22,153 nucleotides of DNA from Clostridia bacterium. Its GTDB lineage: Bacteria; Bacillota_A; Clostridia; Oscillospirales; CAG-272. The position numbers and the translations under genes were made by a program. The stretch covers positions 1 through 22,153 of the forward strand of contig JAFYRZ010000104.1 in NCBI GenBank assembly GCA_017546745.1, read 5' to 3'. Positions 6,891-13,961 of this stretch are shown one piece after another. Every line of letters begins with the position of its first letter. Within the stretch, counting starts at the first letter, position 1. A model generated the notes under the pieces. It did not search any database, was not told the DNA's origin, and was given only the letters and a program-made list of their open reading frames with translations.

Positions 6891-7244
6891 ATGAAAAGAC
6901 AACTTACCTGTATAGTATGCCCCAGAGGCTGTCAGCTTGAGGTAACGCTCGACGAGGCGGGAAGGTTCCTCGACGTTACCGGCAATATCTGTAAGAGAGG
7001 TGCGCAGTACGCGCTTGACGAGTGTACCCATCCTATGAGAACGGTAACCTCTACCGTTAGATGTAAGGACGGCACCGTCGTTGCGGTCAAGACCTCTACC
7101 ACTATCCCCAAGGAGAAGATCTTCCTCGTTATGGACGAGATAAACAAGGCTCGCCCCGAGGGTCCTCTTTCTATCGGTGACGTTATCATCAGCCGCGTTT
7201 GCGATACCGAGGCCGATGTTGTTGCCACCGCAAATTCTAAATAA
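6891..7244 (+). CDS. DUF1667 cysteine-rich protein
   Basis: A 117-residue protein with CIVCPRGC (residues 5-12) and GNICKRGAQYALDE (about 30-43), the cysteine pattern of the DUF1667 family and reminiscent of the start of molybdopterin-type iron-sulfur domains; a Zn or Fe-S site is plausible but unproven. The rest is a small beta-rich domain (VAVKTSTTIPKEKIF). A GTG at 6879 overlaps the upstream gene, but the ATG at 6891 has GAGGTG four bases before it and is the likely start. It is the last gene of the triad, eight bases behind the flavoprotein, and probably a third subunit of the glycerol-3-phosphate-oxidising complex, comparable in position to GlpC, though unrelated in sequence. Confidence 0.85.
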   Translation: MKRQLTCIVCPRGCQLEVTLDEAGRFLDVTGNICKRGAQYALDECTHPMRTVTSTVRCKDGTVVAVKTSTTIPKEKIFLVMDEINKARPEGPLSIGDVIISRVCDTEADVVATANSK

Positions 7245-7305
7245 TAGCTTAGTCTTTGCTTTTAAATAAGCAAATTATAAGCGTTACGGCGCCCCTTGCC
7301 GTAAT

Positions 7306-7341
7306 AAAAAAGCAGACCTGCCACGGTAGGTCTGCTTTTTT
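7306..7341. terminator. Bidirectional intrinsic terminator
   Basis: AAAAAAGCAGACCT and AGGTCTGCTTTTTT form a 14-bp stem around an 8-base loop, with A- and T-tracts on both sides. It ends the plus-strand oxidoreductase operon and the 12-gene minus-strand operon that converge here. A second hairpin, TTACGGC/GCCGTAA at 7284-7304, precedes it on the plus strand. Confidence 0.9.
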
Positions 7342-7387
7342 ATAGGTTTTTCTTAGCACGGGGTAGGATTTTTCCCCTTTTTTGCAG

Positions 7388-8350
7388 TTATTTCCTCTCA
7401 AGGCGGGAGAAGATTCTGTAATCCCTTCCGCGGAAAACGAGAACCTCGGAATTCTCTCCAAACAGACGCGAAACGATCCTTGCCTCGTACTTTGCGCAAA
7501 GGTCTTCCTCGGTAAAGTTGGTGCTTATAACGGTTGCAAGTCCGCGGTTCTGCCTTGTGTTTAAGAGATTGTAAAGCGTGGAGATGGTAAACTGATTTAT
7601 AAACTCGGTGCCGAGGTCGTCTATGATAAGAAGATCGCACTCGGTGTACTTGTCGGCTCTCGGCTCGTACTGTCCGTAGCCGCTCTTAAATCTGTCGTGC
7701 TCAAAGTCGGCGATAATGTTCTGCGACGAATCGTAGACAACCTCATAGCCGCCCTCGATAGCCACCCTGGCGATAGCGGTGGAGATGTGGGTCTTTCCCG
7801 TGCCGGTCGTGCCGAGAAGAACGAGGGTCTGTCCGGTCTTATAAAAGGTTTCGGCAAATCTCTTTGCCGCGGCAACGTTTGCTGCCATTCTCTCGTATGC
7901 GCCCTCGGTTGACTTGTACCACTCAAGGTCAAGGTTCTCAAAGGTCTGTCTTTTTACAAGGCCGCCGATACCGCTCGACTTCATACTCTCCTCTGCGATC
8001 GCGCGCTTGAAGCAGGAGCATATCTTGCTGCCTCCGATAAAGCCGGTGTCCGAGCATTCGGAGCAGAAATAATGCACGTCGGTATAGTCGTTTGGTAAAC
8101 CAAGCTTTACAATTTCGCGTCTGCGCATCTCGTTGAGCTCGATGTTTCTCGCCTTGATCTCATCAAGACTTTCACCGCGACACGCCGCCTTGAATATGGC
8201 GGGGCCGGTCAATGTAAGCTCCTTGTCTATTTCTTTTATAACGGCAGAGCGCGCGGCAACCTCCGCGTTGCGCCTATCTGCTTCTGCAAGAGCGTTCTTT
8301 CTGCGAGTGTCGATAAGCTCCTTTGCCTTTGCAATATTATCGTATCTCAT
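7388..8350 (-). CDS. DnaC/DnaI-like helicase loader ATPase
   Basis: A 320-residue protein. The N-terminal ~80 residues are charged and helical. A zinc-ribbon-like set of cysteines (C96, C99, C111, C113) follows, then an AAA+ domain with Walker A GTTGTGKT (180-187), Walker B DLLIIDDLGTE (229-239), sensor ISTNFT (about 276-281) and RIVSRL (291-296). This order matches Gram-positive DnaI rather than IstB. The likely role is loading the replicative helicase at origins or restarted forks. AGGAGG overlapping the stop codon of the upstream DnaD-family gene (TAGGAGG) serves as its ribosome binding site. It is the last gene of the operon, about 45 bases before the terminator stem. Confidence 0.85.
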   Translation of the reverse strand: MRYDNIAKAKELIDTRRKNALAEADRRNAEVAARSAVIKEIDKELTLTGPAIFKAACRGESLDEIKARNIELNEMRRREIVKLGLPNDYTDVHYFCSECSDTGFIGGSKICSCFKRAIAEESMKSSGIGGLVKRQTFENLDLEWYKSTEGAYERMAANVAAAKRFAETFYKTGQTLVLLGTTGTGKTHISTAIARVAIEGGYEVVYDSSQNIIADFEHDRFKSGYGQYEPRADKYTECDLLIIDDLGTEFINQFTISTLYNLLNTRQNRGLATVISTNFTEEDLCAKYEARIVSRLFGENSEVLVFRGRDYRIFSRLERK

Positions 8351-8358
8351 ATTGCCTC

Positions 8359-9333
8359 CTATTTGTCGTTGTCGTCGCCGTAGCTTCTCGAGAGTGCGGC
8401 GGCAAGCGCCTCTCTCGGGTCGAAATTGCCGTATTTCGGCGCTTCTGCCTCAGCCTTAGGTCGGGGTCTGTGACCTGCGGATTTTTTATTTTCCTTTTCT
8501 GCCTTTGAGTGCTTTTCGTACTCCAATATCCCGTCAATCGTTTTACAGCCAGCCTCGTGCCACTTCGTAAGTATTGCGTTTATGTATTTGTAGTCAAGCT
8601 TTGCGATGCTCTCGGTCGCAATACCGTATGCGTATTCGACGATGTCCGAGGTGAAGGAAAACTCGCTTTGCCACTTTTTGAAGTATTTAAGCTCGGTGGG
8701 CGAGAGGTTTCTTCCCCAGATGCCGAAAATCGAGCGCATTGAAGCGGTGTATGAGTCCTCGCGGCGCTTGCCCTCAAGGTAGGCGGTAAGCGTGTTTGCG
8801 GTGTTTATTCCGTCGTCAACCAAGCGAGATGCAGTGCTGACAAGACGGGTGACCGAGAGCGCGTCGCGCTCAAGAAGGTAGCTGGCGAGAGCCACAACGT
8901 ACTCTTCTGATAGCTCAAGGCTCGTGTTAAGCGAGGCGAGCTTTTTTATTTCGGTCGTCGGCAGGGTGGTCTTGCCGAGAAGCTTGGTGCAGGCGTCTAT
9001 CATAGACGAAAGACTGTTATCGCGAATGCTTGCGGCAACCTTTTTTGACTGTTCCTCTCTTTCGTGAGAGGTCTCGGGGTTGAATTCGTAGGTTATCTTC
9101 GGCTCGGTGCTGTCATACTCCTCGATTATACTCTCGCCAAGAAGCAGGGTAAGCGTTGACGATGCTCTTGCGCGGGTGACCCTTGCAACCTTGGCAAGCT
9201 CGTCCTCGTCGGCAAAATCAAAGCCGCGCTCAATAAGAGCTAAAAGAACGCGAAGCTCCTCGCGGCTCGCCTCCTCGAAGACCGCGCTTTCGGTTATGGA
9301 AAGCCTGCCGCCCTTAAGTCGGTATTTTTTCAT
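8359..9333 (-). CDS. DnaD/DnaB-family primosomal protein
   Basis: A 324-residue protein. A probable winged-helix N-terminus (1-75) contains EELRVLLALIERG and ARASSTLTLLLGESII. Two helical segments follow that both resemble the DnaD/DnaB C-terminal (DDBH2) fold: about 109-188 and 198-272. The second has the typical YINAILTKWHEAG (240-252) and an aromatic-rich IFGIWGRNLSPTELKYFKKW. The C-terminus is charged and probably disordered. Two DDBH2-like units would make it closer to B. subtilis DnaB than to DnaD; this is a by-eye judgement. It starts inside the end of rex (ATGA overlap) and is followed by the DnaC/DnaI-like loader, so the pair probably forms a helicase-loading module. Confidence 0.8.
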   Translation of the reverse strand: MKKYRLKGGRLSITESAVFEEASREELRVLLALIERGFDFADEDELAKVARVTRARASSTLTLLLGESIIEEYDSTEPKITYEFNPETSHEREEQSKKVAASIRDNSLSSMIDACTKLLGKTTLPTTEIKKLASLNTSLELSEEYVVALASYLLERDALSVTRLVSTASRLVDDGINTANTLTAYLEGKRREDSYTASMRSIFGIWGRNLSPTELKYFKKWQSEFSFTSDIVEYAYGIATESIAKLDYKYINAILTKWHEAGCKTIDGILEYEKHSKAEKENKKSAGHRPRPKAEAEAPKYGNFDPREALAAALSRSYGDDNDK

Positions 9334-10052
9334 ATTTTTTCGTCCTCGCCGCTCATTTTTGCATTTTTCTCCTCGCGTGCCTTTATCTCGTAGCAGAGGG
9401 TCATAAGCGAGTCACCGAGGTGGATATTCTCGACGATGCAGTCGTATTCCTCGGGCTTAAGCTCCATATTAGCGAAGTTCCAGATGCCCTTAACACCGCA
9501 CTCGCAAAGGGTCGCAGCAATATCTCTCGCGACCTCCTTGGGAACGGTAAGAACACCGATATCGACAGCCTCTCTTTTGCAGAAATCCGCAAGAGTGTCT
9601 ACGTGGTAAACGTCGATATTGTATATCTTTGAGCCGACGATCCTCGGGTCGTTATCGAACATAGCGATCCTTTCAACACCGCGGCGCTCAAACATATGGG
9701 TAGCCGCAAGCGCACGCCCGAGGTTTCCCGCACCGACGATGATCGCGCGATAGCCCTGTGAGACGCCAAGCAGGTCGCTTATCTTTCCGTGAAGATATTT
9801 TACGTTATAGCCGTAGCCCTGCTGACCGAAGCCGCCAAAGCAGTTAAGATCCTGCCTTATCTGGGATGCGGTAACGTTCATTATTGCGGAAAGCTCGGAG
9901 GAGGATATGCGCATCTTTCCCTCGCGCAGAAGATCTCCAAGGTATCTGTGGTATCTCGGCAATCTTTTGATGACTGCGGCAGAAACCGCGGTCTTGGGCG
10001 TGTCGTTCGCCTTTCTTTCGAATATTCCGTTTATCTTGTCAATACTTTCCAT
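9330..10052 (-). CDS. rex: Redox-sensing transcriptional repressor Rex
   Basis: A 240-residue protein of the Rex family, which senses the NADH/NAD+ ratio and represses fermentation and reductive genes when NADH is low. The N-terminal winged helix runs to about residue 85 and includes SSSELSAIMNVTASQIRQDLNCFG... and the conserved GYNV. The Rossmann domain begins with VGAGNLGRAL; MFDNDP is the acidic end of the second strand. A TTG at 10073 is in frame, but AAAGG eight bases before the ATG at 10052 marks the start. No clear Rex palindrome is visible in front of the gene. The stop codon overlaps the next start codon (ATGA), so rex is translationally coupled to a primosome gene. Confidence 0.93.
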   Translation of the reverse strand: MESIDKINGIFERKANDTPKTAVSAAVIKRLPRYHRYLGDLLREGKMRISSSELSAIMNVTASQIRQDLNCFGGFGQQGYGYNVKYLHGKISDLLGVSQGYRAIIVGAGNLGRALAATHMFERRGVERIAMFDNDPRIVGSKIYNIDVYHVDTLADFCKREAVDIGVLTVPKEVARDIAATLCECGVKGIWNFANMELKPEEYDCIVENIHLGDSLMTLCYEIKAREEKNAKMSGEDEKI

Positions 10053-10089
10053 GATGTAAACCTTTCTTTGCAAAACAAGAGGATGTATC

Positions 10090-11169
10090 TTAGGTTATAG
10101 AGTCGAGAGCGCTTGCGTTAAGCGCGCTTGTTGCAAGGTTTCCTGCTTTGTATTCGTAGTATGCGGCGGCGCCTATCATAGCACCGTTATCGCCGCAAAG
10201 GGATATTTTCGGAATGAAGATATTCCTGCCGAGCTTCTTTGCGACCTCGGTAAGGCGCGCTCTTAGGTGCGAGTTTGCCGCAACGCCGCCCGAGAGGGCA
10301 AAGTCACATTCCGGATGCGCAGTAAGTGCCGCGGTGATCTTCTTTGCGACCGCCTCGGTCACCTCATAGGTATACCTTGCGGCAAAAAGCTCGCGGTCGG
10401 GACACTCGCCCCTCTGCTCGAATTTGTGCATAAGGTTGATAGCCGCGGTCTTAAGACCGGAGAATGAGAAATCGAGCGTTCCGTCGTTCAAGGCGGGGGA
10501 GGGGAGGGTCATCGTCTTATCAAGGTATGCGGGGGATTTTTTGTATGCCTCATAGAAGCCCACATCCTTGCCGGTAGCCTTAATAAAGCCGTTCTTCGCA
10601 AGCTTATCAAAGCCTGCGCCCGCAGGGTATTCAAGCCCTAAAAGTCTTCCGACCTTGTCGTATGCCTCGCCTATCGCGTCGTCCCTGGTCGTTCCGATAA
10701 CGCGAAGGGTAGTGTAGTCCTCGACCATATAGATAGAGGTATGTCCGCCCGAGGCGGCAAGCGCGATGAAGGGCGGCTTCGGAATGTCCGTGTCAGAGAG
10801 ATAGCAGGCGGCAATATGCCCCTTTATGTGGTCAACGGCAATAAGCGGCTTTCCGTATGCCGCGGCAAGTCCCTTGGCAAAGTTAACGCCAACGAGAAGA
10901 GCGCCGATAAGACCGGGCATTGCGGTAACGCCTACGGCATCGACGTCTGCCATCGTCATACCCGCCGCGTCAAGCGCCTCGTAGGTAATGCGGCTGATAG
11001 CCTCAACGTGTGCGCGGCTTGCTATCTCGGGGACAACGCCGCCGTAGAGCCTGTGCGTTTCTATCTGCGAGGCTACGATATTCGATTTTATATTAAATCT
11101 GTCATTTTCCGCCTCGATCACGGCGGCGCTCGTTTCGTCGCACGAGCTTTCAATTGCAAGAATTCTCAT
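10090..11169 (-). CDS. tsaD: tRNA N6-threonylcarbamoyladenosine transferase TsaD
   Basis: A 359-residue Kae1/TsaD protein of the ASKHA fold, which transfers the threonylcarbamoyl group to A37 of ANN-decoding tRNAs together with TsaB and TsaE. Visible motifs are IESSCDETSAAV (6-17), the metal-binding VDHIKGH (H113, H117), SGGHTSIY (140-147), SFSGLKTA, ALSGGVAANSHLR and CGDNGAMIG (325-333). The start has AAGGA six bases upstream. tsaB and tsaE are not in the window; rimI is upstream, as often seen. The C-terminus is slightly long and Ala/Ser-rich. It supplies the t6A that TcdA (801-1496) would modify further. Confidence 0.95.
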   Translation of the reverse strand: MRILAIESSCDETSAAVIEAENDRFNIKSNIVASQIETHRLYGGVVPEIASRAHVEAISRITYEALDAAGMTMADVDAVGVTAMPGLIGALLVGVNFAKGLAAAYGKPLIAVDHIKGHIAACYLSDTDIPKPPFIALAASGGHTSIYMVEDYTTLRVIGTTRDDAIGEAYDKVGRLLGLEYPAGAGFDKLAKNGFIKATGKDVGFYEAYKKSPAYLDKTMTLPSPALNDGTLDFSFSGLKTAAINLMHKFEQRGECPDRELFAARYTYEVTEAVAKKITAALTAHPECDFALSGGVAANSHLRARLTEVAKKLGRNIFIPKISLCGDNGAMIGAAAYYEYKAGNLATSALNASALDSIT

Positions 11170-11292
11170 TTTTTCATCCTTTTCGTGCCGCCATAGCGGT
11201 GTTTTTGCGCGACATCACGTCGCACCCTTTTCTTTTGCCGTTGGGAGCGGCTTGGCAAAGCGGCTTCCCGGCTTGAAAGCCTACCGCCGCCG
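11170..11292. other. GC-rich structured spacer between rimI and tsaD
   Basis: This 123-base gap is the longest in an otherwise tightly packed operon. It has three CGGCTT units (11248, 11261, 11269), a GCGAC-ATCAC-GTCGC hairpin, and CCGC/GCGG pairing near the tsaD start. I see no sigma-A -10 box facing tsaD and no T-tract that would make it a terminator. It encodes no obvious peptide. It may be an RNA-processing or stability element. Confidence 0.5.
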
Positions 11293-11745
11293 TCAGTTTA
11301 TGAGATCCTCTCTGCTTGCCTTAAGCATAACTATCGCGTCGTCGGTGGGGTTCTTATAATAGCCCTTACGCACACCGACTTTTTTGAAGCCGTAGGCGCG
11401 GTAGAGCGCAATTGCGGGCAGGTTCTGTGAGCGGACCTCGAGGAAAAGCACCTCAAGTCCGTCGCCGCGCGCACATTTTGCCGCATAGTCAAGCAGTCGG
11501 TAGCCTATACCGCGCTGTCTGTATTCGGGAAGCACCGCGACCCTGTATATCTCGCCCTCGGGCGGAATTATCCTGCCGAGAACGTATGCGACGAGCTTAC
11601 TGTCCTTGATGGCGGAGAAGCACATCGCGCCCTCGTGCATCAGGGTATCCGAGATATCCCTTTCGCTCCAGGGGTCGGGGAAGATCAAAGCCTCCGCTCT
11701 TGCGATCTCGCTTACGTCGGAGGGGGTTGAGCGTCTGAAATCCAT
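11293..11745 (-). CDS. rimI: Ribosomal-protein-alanine N-acetyltransferase RimI
   Basis: A 150-residue GNAT acetyltransferase of the RimI type, which acetylates the N-terminal alanine of ribosomal protein S18 and possibly other targets. The acetyl-CoA site V-LPEYRQRGIGYRLL (about 72-86) and the family's closing block LEVRSQNLPAIALYRAYGF-KVG-RKGYY (about 101-128) are intact. Its start overlaps the galU stop by one base (TGATG), with AAGGA nine bases upstream. Association with tsaD is common in Firmicutes. Confidence 0.9.
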   Translation of the reverse strand: MDFRRSTPSDVSEIARAEALIFPDPWSERDISDTLMHEGAMCFSAIKDSKLVAYVLGRIIPPEGEIYRVAVLPEYRQRGIGYRLLDYAAKCARGDGLEVLFLEVRSQNLPAIALYRAYGFKKVGVRKGYYKNPTDDAIVMLKASREDLIN

Positions 11746-12623
11746 CAGTCTGATTCCTTAAGTAATTCTTTTAAAAATCGTTTGTATTCGTCCTTTGTTT
11801 CGGGGTGGGAAAGTCCCATGACCGTGTTCGCTTTAAGGAAGCCGAGCTTTGAGCCGAGGTCGTATCTCTCGCCCTCAAACTCGATTGCGGTAAAGCCGCG
11901 CTCTCTCGCCATTTTCGCCATAGCGTCGGTAAGCTGATACTCGCCGCCCGCACCTGGTGTTAGCGCCTCGATAACGTCAAAGACGTCGGGGGTGAGAAGA
12001 ACTCTGCCGAGTATCGCGAGATTCGAAAACTCCTCGCCGGGCTTCGGCTTTTCTATCATATCGTCACAAAGATAGACCCCACGGTCCTCGGTGGGCGCGA
12101 CCTTAAGCGAGCAGTATTTTGTAAGAAGCTCGGGCGAAACCGGCTTTACTGCCGCGACCGGCTTGCCGTATTTTTCATATACGTCGATAAGCTGGCGGCA
12201 TACCGGCGTTTCTGAGAATATAACGTCAACCCCGTAAATCACCACCAACGGCTCGTCCGAAAAGAACGATCTCGCTCTGCCGACCGCATGGGCAAGTCCC
12301 TTGGTCTCCTTTTGGCGAAGAAAGTATACGTTTGCCATATCCGCGATCTCGCGAAGCATTTTTACAAGGTCACCCTTTCCCTTGGAGAGAAGCGCCACCT
12401 CGTACTCGACCGAGAGGTCAAAGAAGCTTTCCATCGCCTCCTTGTCGCGGTTGGTTATGATAAGAATGTCGGTGATGCCGCTTTCCACAGCCTCGCGAAC
12501 GAGGTAATATATCGCAGGAATGTCAACTATAGGTAACATTTCCTTGGGTACTGCGTGTGAGATCGGAAGCATACGCGTTCCGAGTCCTGCCGCGGGAATT
12601 ATCGCCTTAGTTATCCTTTTCAT
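11745..12623 (-). CDS. galU: UTP-glucose-1-phosphate uridylyltransferase (GalU/GtaB)
   Basis: A 292-residue nucleotidyltransferase that makes UDP-glucose for glycolipid, teichoic-acid or exopolysaccharide synthesis. The signature KAIIPAAGLGTRMLP (residues 6-20) and PKEMLPIVD (26-34), RQKETKGLAHAV, EKPKPGE-SNLAILGR, GAGGEYQLTDA and EGERYDLGSKLGFL all match the family. Odd points are YGVDVI where GalU proteins have LGDDI/V, replacing the first Asp, and KYCSLK where RYGIID is usual. The overall fold is retained. AAAGGAGC about ten bases upstream supports the ATG at 12623, two bases after the nrnA stop. Confidence 0.88.
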   Translation of the reverse strand: MKRITKAIIPAAGLGTRMLPISHAVPKEMLPIVDIPAIYYLVREAVESGITDILIITNRDKEAMESFFDLSVEYEVALLSKGKGDLVKMLREIADMANVYFLRQKETKGLAHAVGRARSFFSDEPLVVIYGVDVIFSETPVCRQLIDVYEKYGKPVAAVKPVSPELLTKYCSLKVAPTEDRGVYLCDDMIEKPKPGEEFSNLAILGRVLLTPDVFDVIEALTPGAGGEYQLTDAMAKMARERGFTAIEFEGERYDLGSKLGFLKANTVMGLSHPETKDEYKRFLKELLKESD

Positions 12624-12625
12624 TT

Positions 12626-13594
12626 TTATAAAAGCTCCTTTTTTATTCCTTCAAGAACAAGAAGCGCCGCCGCGCCGATATCCTCTGCGACAACCGTACA
12701 GCCCGCGGCTCTTATATGTCCGCCGCCCGAGAACGCACGCGCAATCTCTGCAACGTTCGCTCCCGTCGAGCGAAGCGAGCATTTATATTCACCGCTGTCG
12801 CTCTCCTTTATAACGAATGCGATCTCGGTTCCGATAAGCGAGCGAGCGACCTCTATCGCGGTCTCGGTATGCTCGGGAAGCACCGAAAGGCGCTCTCTGT
12901 CTGCCTTGGTGATAGTCGCATAGGTAACTCTTCCGTCAAGTGCGCGCTTAAGGGTTGACGCAACGAAGCCCTCGACCCTTATCTGCTCCTCGCTCTTGGA
13001 GTGGAAGAGCTTGTGGTTGAGGTCGGAGAAATCTATACCGACCTCGATAAGATCGGCTACCGTTCTTAGGGTTTTCGGTGTGGTATTTGAAAAGATAAAT
13101 CCGCCTGTGTCGGAGCTTATGCCGGTGTAGAGCGTTTTCGCCACCTCACCGTCGAGGGTAAGCTTGCCCATAGCGATAAGCTCTTCAAGCAGGGTAAAGA
13201 CCACCTCTGCCGCGCTCGATGCGCCGGGGATAATGTAGTTATCGGCAAAAGCCTCGCCAAACTCGTGGTGATCTATCATAAGGGTGGGACGTATTATACC
13301 GTTAAGCTCCCCGAGCTGGGCAGGGGAGGCGACGTCAACACAGATCGCGGGGCGAGAGGAGAGATCGCCCTCTGCCGCCTCAAGCCCGTCGGTAAGAAAG
13401 GCGAGCCTGTCGGGAATCTTATGAGCGCAGGCATAGCTTACGCGCTTTCCGAGCGCCTTAAGGATAAGGCAAAGTGCCGTGCCCGCACCGACGGTATCTC
13501 CGTCAGGTCTTGCGTGCATCACGACGATAGGGTCGTCGGCTTTGATAAGAGCCTCCGCACACTCTCGCGCGGTAAGGCTTTTGTATCCGTCCAT
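12626..13594 (-). CDS. nrnA: DHH/DHHA1 phosphoesterase, NrnA-like (nanoRNase/pAp phosphatase)
   Basis: A 322-residue DHH-family protein. Motif I HARPDGDTVGAG (27-38), VDVAS (88-92), motif III DHHE (about 108-111), the second-domain SSDTGGF and the DHHA1 substrate motif GGGHIRAAG are all present, so it should be active. NrnA degrades oligoribonucleotides of 2-5 bases and dephosphorylates 3'-phosphoadenosine 5'-phosphate. It overlaps the rbfA stop by one base (TAATG). The rbfA-nrnA order is typical of Firmicutes, although the usual upstream partners nusA and infB are missing here. Confidence 0.9.
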   Translation of the reverse strand: MDGYKSLTARECAEALIKADDPIVVMHARPDGDTVGAGTALCLILKALGKRVSYACAHKIPDRLAFLTDGLEAAEGDLSSRPAICVDVASPAQLGELNGIIRPTLMIDHHEFGEAFADNYIIPGASSAAEVVFTLLEELIAMGKLTLDGEVAKTLYTGISSDTGGFIFSNTTPKTLRTVADLIEVGIDFSDLNHKLFHSKSEEQIRVEGFVASTLKRALDGRVTYATITKADRERLSVLPEHTETAIEVARSLIGTEIAFVIKESDSGEYKCSLRSTGANVAEIARAFSGGGHIRAAGCTVVAEDIGAAALLVLEGIKKELL

Positions 13595-13944
13595 TACTTA
13601 TTCTCGTCCTTGGCGTTTATTTCCTCAAGAAGCCTTGCTATCTTCGCACCGTGCTCGATAGAGCCGTCCTTAACGAAGTTAAGCTCGGGGGTGATTCTCA
13701 AGTTAAGAGTTTTTGCGAGGTGGTGGCGGAGCATACCGGTTACCTTTTTAAGACCCTCTGCCGCCTCCTTGGAGTCTCCGATGCAGGAGAAATATATAGT
13801 TGCAAACTTAAGGTCGGGCGCAACCTCGGCTCTGGTGATGCTGATAAAGTTATCGACCACCTTGGGCTCGCGCACCTCGCCAAGAGCGATGGCAAGCTCC
13901 TGTCCCACCGCGTCGTTTATTCTTCCTCTTCTGTACTTTGACAT
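13594..13944 (-). CDS. rbfA: 30S ribosome-binding factor RbfA
   Basis: A 116-residue single-KH-domain protein that assists late 16S rRNA and 30S maturation, important at low temperature. RRGRINDAVGQELAIAL at the N-terminus, VSIT-like DNFISITRAEVAPDLKFATIYFS, and the C-terminal LRHHLAKTLNLRITPELNFVKDGSIEHGAKI are the family pattern (about 70-100). The ATG at 13944 has AAAGGA eight bases upstream in a 17-base gap behind murI. Its place after murI instead of after infB is unusual. Confidence 0.92.
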   Translation of the reverse strand: MSKYRRGRINDAVGQELAIALGEVREPKVVDNFISITRAEVAPDLKFATIYFSCIGDSKEAAEGLKKVTGMLRHHLAKTLNLRITPELNFVKDGSIEHGAKIARLLEEINAKDENK

Positions 13945-13961
13945 TTTTTTCGTCCTTTCCT

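Noticed and set aside
10053..10089. Separate promoter or Rex box directly upstream of rex
   Set aside because: The 37-base gap contains only a ribosome binding site and no -10, -35 or palindrome.
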